Assembly (NCBI RefSeq): GCF_014773395.1
Contig: NZ_JACXAF010000024.1
Location: 1 to 64,000, forward strand
DNA from: Neiella litorisoli
GTDB lineage: Bacteria; Pseudomonadota; Gammaproteobacteria; Enterobacterales; Neiellaceae
Reading direction: 5' to 3'
Length of the DNA: 64,000 bases
Of this stretch, positions 58,756 to 64,000 are shown one piece after another; positions within the stretch are counted from its first letter, which is position 1; each line of letters opens with the position of its first letter. The notes beneath the pieces are model-generated. The model had not been told where the DNA came from. It saw only the letters and a program-made list of their open reading frames with translations, and searched no databases. Both the position numbers and the translations under genes were made by a program.

Positions 58756-58922
58756 CAGCGGCTCTTTATCAAAAAATAAGTCTGATTTGTTCCGTGAACT
58801 CTATCACTAATCGTCTTTCATGGGAAAAATAGTACATATTTTCTCTAACACAGTATTTAGATACCTGTTGCTGGTCGACGTAAATTTGCCCCATCTGAAA
58901 AATCTGTTGATGAGGACGAATT

Positions 58923-59834
58923 ATGGCGTTTGATGTCATTGTCTCAGGACTAAACGTAGTTGACCTGTTGGTCACGCTGCCCACTCAATATGAAGCGGGT
59001 AAAAAGCATGAAGTGGACAACATCCTGATCCAAGGTGGCGCTCCTGCCGGTAACGCCGCCTGTGGCTTGGCTAGTTTGGGTATGAGCACGGCTTTTCTTG
59101 GCTTTAACGGTGACAACACCCAAAGCCAGATCGCCCTAGCTGAACTAGCGCGCTGTGGTGTTGATACCAGCTTGATGCTACATGAATCTGGCGCTCAACC
59201 CGCGATTGCGTTAGTCGAAGTCGATCCAGACAACGGCGACCGCACGGTGTTTTATTCCCTCCAAGGCTATCGGGCGTTAACTCCCGCTGAAGTTGATCCA
59301 GCTTGGGTCGCCAACACGCGCTTGGTGTTTGTTGATGGCTACGACGTTGACGGCAACCTTGAGTTATTGCGACAAGCCAAAGCGGCCAATGTGCCATCGG
59401 TCATTGATATTGAAGCTGGCGACAAAGCCACGCTGATGGAAATGTTGGCCCTTGCCAGCCACGCCATCTTGCCACTCGAAGCCGCCCAAGAGCTGGCTGC
59501 TGAGCAAAATCCAGAAATTTGCTTACGTCGCCTTGCCGAGCACACCGACGGCCAATTGGTGATCACCGATGGTGCCAACGGCAGCTGGGCGCTGGACGGC
59601 GACAGCGTGATTCATCAGGGCATTTTCCCAGTTGAAGTGGTCGATACCACAGGTTGTGGCGATGCCTATCACGCAGCCTATGCGTTTGCCCTGTTACGTG
59701 GCGATAGCTTAGCGGAGCGGATGCAATTCGCTGCTGCTTTTGCCGCACTTGTGGCGCGCCACCTTGGTGGTCGAACGGCATTCCCATCTGCACAACAAGT
59801 TCATTCTTTCATTGAATCTAGTAGTAAGGCGTAA
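58923..59834 (+). CDS. PfkB-family sugar kinase
   Basis: The 303-residue kinase has GGAPAGNAACGLASLG at the N-terminus and the signature DTTGCGDAYHAAYAF with the catalytic Asp. Its substrate is probably the ketose made by the isomerase encoded next. It is first of a three-gene operon (4 bases to the isomerase, 23 to the aldolase). Confidence 0.85.
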   Translation: MAFDVIVSGLNVVDLLVTLPTQYEAGKKHEVDNILIQGGAPAGNAACGLASLGMSTAFLGFNGDNTQSQIALAELARCGVDTSLMLHESGAQPAIALVEVDPDNGDRTVFYSLQGYRALTPAEVDPAWVANTRLVFVDGYDVDGNLELLRQAKAANVPSVIDIEAGDKATLMEMLALASHAILPLEAAQELAAEQNPEICLRRLAEHTDGQLVITDGANGSWALDGDSVIHQGIFPVEVVDTTGCGDAYHAAYAFALLRGDSLAERMQFAAAFAALVARHLGGRTAFPSAQQVHSFIESSSKA

Positions 59835-59838
59835 CCCC

Positions 59839-61353
59839 ATGACTGTTAACTTTTTAGAACGCAAAGGCGTGGTTGAAGACTTGATGAAGCAGGCCATTAG
59901 CCCTGCCCAGCCTCGCGATAATGTTGCCATTGGTTTGATTGGTATTGGCTTTGAATTGCATTTTGATTGGGAAAAAGCCAAAGCATCTTACAGCCAAGCC
60001 AAGCAGCAGATTGAAAGTGTTATGTCCGATAGCAACTCGCTGCTTGCCGAGCCAACGCCTATTCAAACGCGCGAAGATTTGCTCAAGCTGCTCAATCAAT
60101 ATGCCGCTCAAGGTATGAAGGCACTGGTGATCTACCAAGCGTCATACATTGCTGGCGATCTGGCGATGGCGCTGGCAACTTGGTTGCGCAATAACGACAT
60201 GCCAATGTTGAGCTGGTCGCACACCGAAGTAACAGGCGGCAACCTGACGGCTAACCGCTTATGTGGGCAGAACTTCCTGCTCAACAACCTATCTTCGATG
60301 GAAGTGAAGTACAGCTGGGTATTTGAAGAGCCAGGTGCTGAAGCACTTAACGCCTCGCTGGATCGCTTCATTCGGGTTGCTTCTGCCAAGGCGCGAATGA
60401 AGTTTGCCAAAATCCTCATGGTTGGCGGCATGCGCGTACCGGGCTTCTACGATTGCGAACTGAACGAAATGTCCATCTCCAAGCATTTCGGTTTAGATGT
60501 CGATCGGGTCGATTTGGCCACTGTGTGGTTGCATGGTGAGAAGACCTTCGGTGCCGATGTGGTCAATCCGATTGTTGAAGCATTGCTGGCATCGCCACTG
60601 TTGGGCAACAACGGGGTCAACGAAAAAGAGCTGTTCTTGTCTGTCCGTTTAGCCCTTGCGGTGGCTGATTACGCCAATGCCAATGGCTACATCGGTGTCG
60701 CCCTGAAGAACTGGCCAGAACTGTTTGAGCAATATGGCATTGCCGGTGATGGTGCCGGTGCCTTGGTACAGGATCTGGGCTTGCCGATTGCCGATGAGTC
60801 GGACATGGGCGCACTGCTGACCATGGTCACTTTCAACGAGATGACCCTTGGCGCAGGGCTGCCAACCTTGATGGATTTCTCCTACGTCAATCATGCCGAT
60901 AACAAAGTGGGTATGTGGCACTGTGGCGGCACCTCCACCAAATTGCTGCGCCAAGGCACCACCTTCGATATGCAAAATCACAGCATCCTCGACAACTTCG
61001 ATCCGGCCGAGTCGTGCGGCATGCTGGTGGAATTCCTGCAGGAGCTTGGTCCAGTCACGATTGCCAAATATCAATATCCACATGCATCGACTGTGTTCGC
61101 CTTTGAGGGCGATATTGTCGACTCGCCAATGCGTTATCGCGGCTGTTATGGCGAAGTGGCGCCGAAAGACATCTGCTCGCAATCGATTGCTGCCTCAGTA
61201 ATGAACCACGGCATGGATCACCACTGGATCATGGCCCGCGGCCATTTGCTCGACGATCTTCGTGAGTTCAACTATTGGACTGACGTTAGTGAATTAGCTG
61301 CATCTGCACCGGCAACCACGGGCCGTGGTTTAACTAAGAAACTTGACTACTAA
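59839..61353 (+). CDS. L-fucose/L-arabinose isomerase-like sugar isomerase
   Basis: The 504-residue product has the FucI/AraA fold segments VAIGLIGIGFELHFDW, ALVIYQASYIAGDLA, VGGMRVPGFYDCELNE and a C-terminal stretch with GMDHHWIMARGH. These give metal-ligand Glu, Asp and His candidates in place. The N-terminus I choose (59839) follows the kinase stop by four bases; the longer frame from 59740 overlaps the kinase. It should convert an aldose to a ketose, but the aldose cannot be named. Divergence from FucI proper suggests a different hexose or 6-deoxyhexose. Confidence 0.75.
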   Translation: MTVNFLERKGVVEDLMKQAISPAQPRDNVAIGLIGIGFELHFDWEKAKASYSQAKQQIESVMSDSNSLLAEPTPIQTREDLLKLLNQYAAQGMKALVIYQASYIAGDLAMALATWLRNNDMPMLSWSHTEVTGGNLTANRLCGQNFLLNNLSSMEVKYSWVFEEPGAEALNASLDRFIRVASAKARMKFAKILMVGGMRVPGFYDCELNEMSISKHFGLDVDRVDLATVWLHGEKTFGADVVNPIVEALLASPLLGNNGVNEKELFLSVRLALAVADYANANGYIGVALKNWPELFEQYGIAGDGAGALVQDLGLPIADESDMGALLTMVTFNEMTLGAGLPTLMDFSYVNHADNKVGMWHCGGTSTKLLRQGTTFDMQNHSILDNFDPAESCGMLVEFLQELGPVTIAKYQYPHASTVFAFEGDIVDSPMRYRGCYGEVAPKDICSQSIAASVMNHGMDHHWIMARGHLLDDLREFNYWTDVSELAASAPATTGRGLTKKLDY

Positions 61354-61376
61354 TTGCGACTGACAATCAGGATTAA

Positions 61377-62222
61377 ATGATGACCAATAAATTAACTCAA
61401 CTAGTTCAGAACTATCGTCAGGAGCAGCGTTGCCTGGCTGGTTTCAACATCAACGACATATACGATTTACACGCGGTCGCGCTGGCAGCGAACGAGCTTG
61501 ATTTGCCCTTTATGGCGATGACGTATCCGCCGGTGGCTGAGCTCAATGGCACTTATCTGTGTCGCAAGATGGTCGATGGTTTTGCCAAGATCGCCAATAA
61601 CGACATCTTTTTGCACCTTGATCACAGTACCTCGGTTGATTTGTGTAAGCGCGCCATTGACGACGGTTATGACTCAGTGATGATTGACGGCTCGCATCAG
61701 AGCCTCAAAGAAAACATCGCCATGACCAAAGAAGTGGTGGCATATGCCCGCAGCGCTGGTGTCACCGTCGAAGCGGAAATCGGCAAGATCATGGGCCGCG
61801 ATGTGGTGGTGCAGTGCGAAGATGATTACCTCGCATCGGTTGCTGACGTCAAAGCGCTTTACGAAGAAGCAGGCCCAGACATGCTGGCTGTCGGCATTGG
61901 TACGGCCCACGGCTTTACCCCAACCACACCGAAAATTCACTTCAATCGTTTGCAAGAAATCGCTAACGCTGTCGCCGCGCCACTGGTGCTACACGGCGGT
62001 ACCGGTATTGCTGATGAAGACATTCAAAAAGCCATCACCATGGGCATTGCCAAGATCAATATTGGCACCATCGTCCACACCACTTACATGCGCGAAGCGC
62101 ACAAAGAGATTGATGCCGATGTCGGCGCAGCATACCCGCCGTATGTCATGAAGTCGGTGATCCCACGGGTACAAGCGGTGGTGGTGGATCGCTTGAAAGC
62201 GGTCAATCCGCATCTGAAATAG
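61377..62222 (+). CDS. Class II ketose-(bis)phosphate aldolase
   Basis: The 281-residue aldolase has the zinc-ligand His pairs and surrounding motifs of the class II FBP/tagatose-bisphosphate type: FLHLDHSTSVDLCKRAIDDG, GVTVEAEIGKIMG, GIGTAHGFTP and VLHGGTGIADEDIQKAI. It should cleave the phosphorylated ketose to dihydroxyacetone phosphate and an aldehyde. It ends the operon; a terminator follows. Confidence 0.87.
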   Translation: MMTNKLTQLVQNYRQEQRCLAGFNINDIYDLHAVALAANELDLPFMAMTYPPVAELNGTYLCRKMVDGFAKIANNDIFLHLDHSTSVDLCKRAIDDGYDSVMIDGSHQSLKENIAMTKEVVAYARSAGVTVEAEIGKIMGRDVVVQCEDDYLASVADVKALYEEAGPDMLAVGIGTAHGFTPTTPKIHFNRLQEIANAVAAPLVLHGGTGIADEDIQKAITMGIAKINIGTIVHTTYMREAHKEIDADVGAAYPPYVMKSVIPRVQAVVVDRLKAVNPHLK

Positions 62223-62256
62223 TTTCCTCCTCCTCCTGATTCTGACAAATCAGGAG

Positions 62257-62299
62257 CCTCAGCCAGCATTGTCCTGTTGCTGGTTGAGGACATTTTTTT
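62257..62299 (+). terminator. Aldolase operon terminator
   Basis: The stem CCTCAGCCAGCA/TGCTGGTTGAGG (one G-T pair) is followed within two bases by seven T residues. It separates the operon from the dehydrogenase gene. Confidence 0.8.
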
Positions 62300-62526
62300 G
62301 CCGATTGTACTTAGGCAAGAAGAGGGAGCAGAACATTGCTAAAACCGCAATCAAATTGACGGATGGTGCAGATATGTTGGCGACAAGCATCTGCTGCAGG
62401 GAGCAGCAGTTGAGCCATCAGGGATGATTTCACGGCGTCTTGTCGAAAACGTCTCTGTACCAGCCGCAGAACCAATTTCAAGGCTTGTGCGAGTTCATTG
62501 ATAGATGTTTTGAGCCTGCAGAGCCC

Positions 62527-62792
62527 AGAGCCTGTTGAACTTTGGTGTATGAATTTTGTTCGTTCAAAATGCTCCTTTGAGCAAGAAACGAGCTATGCCG
62601 TATAGCAATCTATATAAATAGCGAGTGACGCAGCGAAATGAGCATTTTGACGAACCCTTCGGGCAGCGTTTATTGGCAATTTATTCAGCGTCAGCGGTTA
62701 TTCATTGACGGCCAGTCAATTTCATAACCGCTTCCTTGCCTAAATCACCAATAAATTGCAGCAAAAACATACAGCAAAGATCAACAGGCTCT
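62527..62792. mobile_element. MITE-like element with 25-base terminal inverted repeats
   Basis: The ends AGAGCCTGTTGA...TGTATG (62527-62551) and CATACAG...TCAACAGGCTCT (62768-62792) are inverted repeats matching at 23 of 25 positions. Inside are further nested inverted repeats: GTTCGTTCAAAATGCTC against GAGCATTTTGACGAAC, AGCGGTTAT against ATAACCGCT, and GCAATTTATT against AATAAATTGC. There is no room for a transposase. A target-site duplication is not obvious. Confidence 0.75.
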
Positions 62793-62825
62793 AATTAACT
62801 TATCTAATCATTGAGGGCAAATTAT

Positions 62826-63947
62826 ATGTCTATTGCAATTCCAGAGCAGGCCAAAGTCGCAGTACTGACCGAGCTGAAAAAGTTTGAGTTTCAACATCAT
62901 CCGATTCCACAAATTAGCGATGATGAAATTTTGGTAAAAGTTGAAGGTTGCGGCGTTTGCGGCACCGATGTTCATGAATATCGTAACGATCCGTTTGGCA
63001 TGATCCCTGTTGTGTTGGGCCATGAGGGCTCAGGTCGCATCGTCAAATTGGGTAAAAACATCACCACAGACTCTACTGGCAAACCGGTCGAAGTGGGCTC
63101 AAAGCTGATCACCAGCATCATTCCATGTGGTGAGTGTGGGCCTTGTACCAGCACGCCGGGTCGGACCAACTTGTGTGAAAACATGGGTTGTTATGGGTTG
63201 ATGGGCGACCAACCGGAGAACAAATTCAACGGCTGGTTTGGTGATTATCTCGTGTTGAAACCTGGCTCAACTTTCTTTGAGGTGTCCGAGTTTAGCCTCG
63301 AAGAACGTATTCTAATTGAGCCGGTGGCGGTTGCTGTTCATGCCGTTGAGCGTGCTAAAACCACCAACCTGCTGAATTTTGCTTCACCTGTATTGATTCA
63401 AGGGGCAGGCCCAATCGGTTTGTCGATTATTGCGGTGCTCAAGGCCATGGGGATTCAAAACATCATTGCAGTTGATGGTCAGAACGATCGGCTGGAATTG
63501 GCAAAAGAATTGGGCGCTTCGCAAGGCTTGAATTTCAACGAGTTTGAATCAACTGAAGCACTCGCAGCAAAAGTTCAAGAGTTGACATTAGGCCGCGGCG
63601 CTCAGTTTGCATTCCAGTGTACTGGCAGCCCAGCGGCGGCTTCGACGGTTTGGAAACTGATTGCCCGGGGTGGCGGTTTATGTGAGCTTGGCTTCTTTGT
63701 TGATAATGGCGAAGCGAAAGTGAATCCTCACTTCGATATGTGCAACAAAGAAATCACCATGGTTGGTTCTTGGGCTTACAGCCCAGAGGATTATCCAAAT
63801 GCCATTGCTTGCATGAAGAGTATCAAAGACGCAGGCTTGCCGATCACCAGGCTAGTGACGCACGTATTCCCACTGGATCAAATTGGCGAAGCCGTTGAAA
63901 CCAATATCCGGATGGAAGGGATCAAGGTCATCACCGTCAACGAGTAA
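62826..63947 (+). CDS. Zinc-dependent sugar/polyol dehydrogenase (MDR family)
   Basis: The 373-residue medium-chain dehydrogenase has the catalytic-zinc Cys in GCGVCGTDVHEYR and HE in VLGHEGSG. The structural-zinc site is CGECGPC...NLCENMGC, and QGAGPIGLSIIAVLKAMG is the NAD fold. I start at ATG 62826, preceded by GAGGG; a TTG at 62811 is in frame. The family includes sorbitol, threitol and similar polyol dehydrogenases. A terminator and the MITE-like element separate it from the sugar operon, so a shared pathway is only suggested by proximity. Confidence 0.82.
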   Translation: MSIAIPEQAKVAVLTELKKFEFQHHPIPQISDDEILVKVEGCGVCGTDVHEYRNDPFGMIPVVLGHEGSGRIVKLGKNITTDSTGKPVEVGSKLITSIIPCGECGPCTSTPGRTNLCENMGCYGLMGDQPENKFNGWFGDYLVLKPGSTFFEVSEFSLEERILIEPVAVAVHAVERAKTTNLLNFASPVLIQGAGPIGLSIIAVLKAMGIQNIIAVDGQNDRLELAKELGASQGLNFNEFESTEALAAKVQELTLGRGAQFAFQCTGSPAAASTVWKLIARGGGLCELGFFVDNGEAKVNPHFDMCNKEITMVGSWAYSPEDYPNAIACMKSIKDAGLPITRLVTHVFPLDQIGEAVETNIRMEGIKVITVNE

Positions 63948-64000
63948 CTGATACTGCTAGTGCAAAAGATTCACTCAATGCGCTAGAAACGAAAAAGCCC

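Larger units (their letters stand above)
62223..62825. other. 603-base gap: terminator, unexplained stretch and MITE-like element
   Basis: In order this gap holds a nine-base-arm hairpin (CTCCTGATT/AATCAGGAG, 62233-62256), a terminator, about 225 bases without an assigned feature (62300-62526) and the MITE-like element. The unassigned part has an open minus-strand frame of over 60 codons without a good start. Confidence 0.6.

Noticed and set aside
62527-62792. Insertion sequence with transposase
   Set aside because: The element is only 266 bases and has no transposase frame; MITE-like is the furthest the data allow.

Overview
The window reads as a chromosomal segment of a marine, facultatively anaerobic gammaproteobacterium of the Alteromonadales/Vibrionales type. 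This rests on a four-subunit fumarate reductase, the block psd-rsgA-orn-three tRNA-Gly(GCC) that is also found in E. coli, a MaoP protein, LacY-type and TonB-dependent carbohydrate uptake, and a large locus for red-algal galactan (agar) breakdown. Genus cannot be fixed from the sequence alone.

Layout. 0.1-3.4 kb: frdDCBA, anaerobic fumarate respiration, with a candidate FNR site upstream. 3.7-7.1 kb: a zinc-uptake operon (small zinc chaperone-like protein, His/Asp/Glu-rich porin, ZnuA-like binding protein, ZnuB-like permease) with no ATPase. 7.1-7.6 kb: two direct copies of a ~190-bp hairpin-bearing intergenic repeat. 7.6-10.2 kb: unknown membrane protein, glycerophosphodiesterase, DASS anion symporter. 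10.5-14.3 kb: a PrsT-like TPR protein and a GEVED-domain protein with a PEP-CTERM-like tail. 14.4-23 kb: housekeeping (DMT transporter, psd, rsgA, orn, tRNAs, pfkA, maoP, ROK glucokinase, NfeD, QmcA).

23.1-49.4 kb is the main attraction. It holds galETK, a LacY-family transporter, a GH117 neoagaro-oligosaccharide hydrolase, a GH2 beta-galactosidase, an aldehyde dehydrogenase, an ExuR/UxuR-like GntR regulator, three sugar-acid dehydrogenases including an LgoD-like enzyme, KDG(al) kinase, KDP(G)al aldolase, an enolase-superfamily cycloisomerase, a sugar porter, a TonB-dependent receptor and galM. The inferred flow is: oligosaccharides enter through the receptor and the LacY-type carrier; two leaderless glycosidases trim them in the cytoplasm to D-galactose and 3,6-anhydro-L-galactose; galactose goes through GalM/K/T/E; anhydrogalactose is oxidised, isomerised to 2-keto-3-deoxygalactonate, phosphorylated and cleaved. 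A palindrome TTGGT-N2-ACCAA recurs in five promoter regions of the locus, and I infer it is the operator of the resident GntR protein. No agarase is present, so depolymerisation must be encoded elsewhere.

49.4-64 kb: an ammonium transporter fused to a chemotaxis signalling domain, a secreted protein of unknown function, an HxlR-controlled quinone reductase/AhpD-like/GST operon, an S41 peptidase lipoprotein pair, and a second sugar operon (AraC regulator, PfkB kinase, FucI-like isomerase, class II aldolase). This is followed by a 266-bp MITE-like element with 25-bp inverted termini and a zinc-dependent polyol/sugar dehydrogenase.
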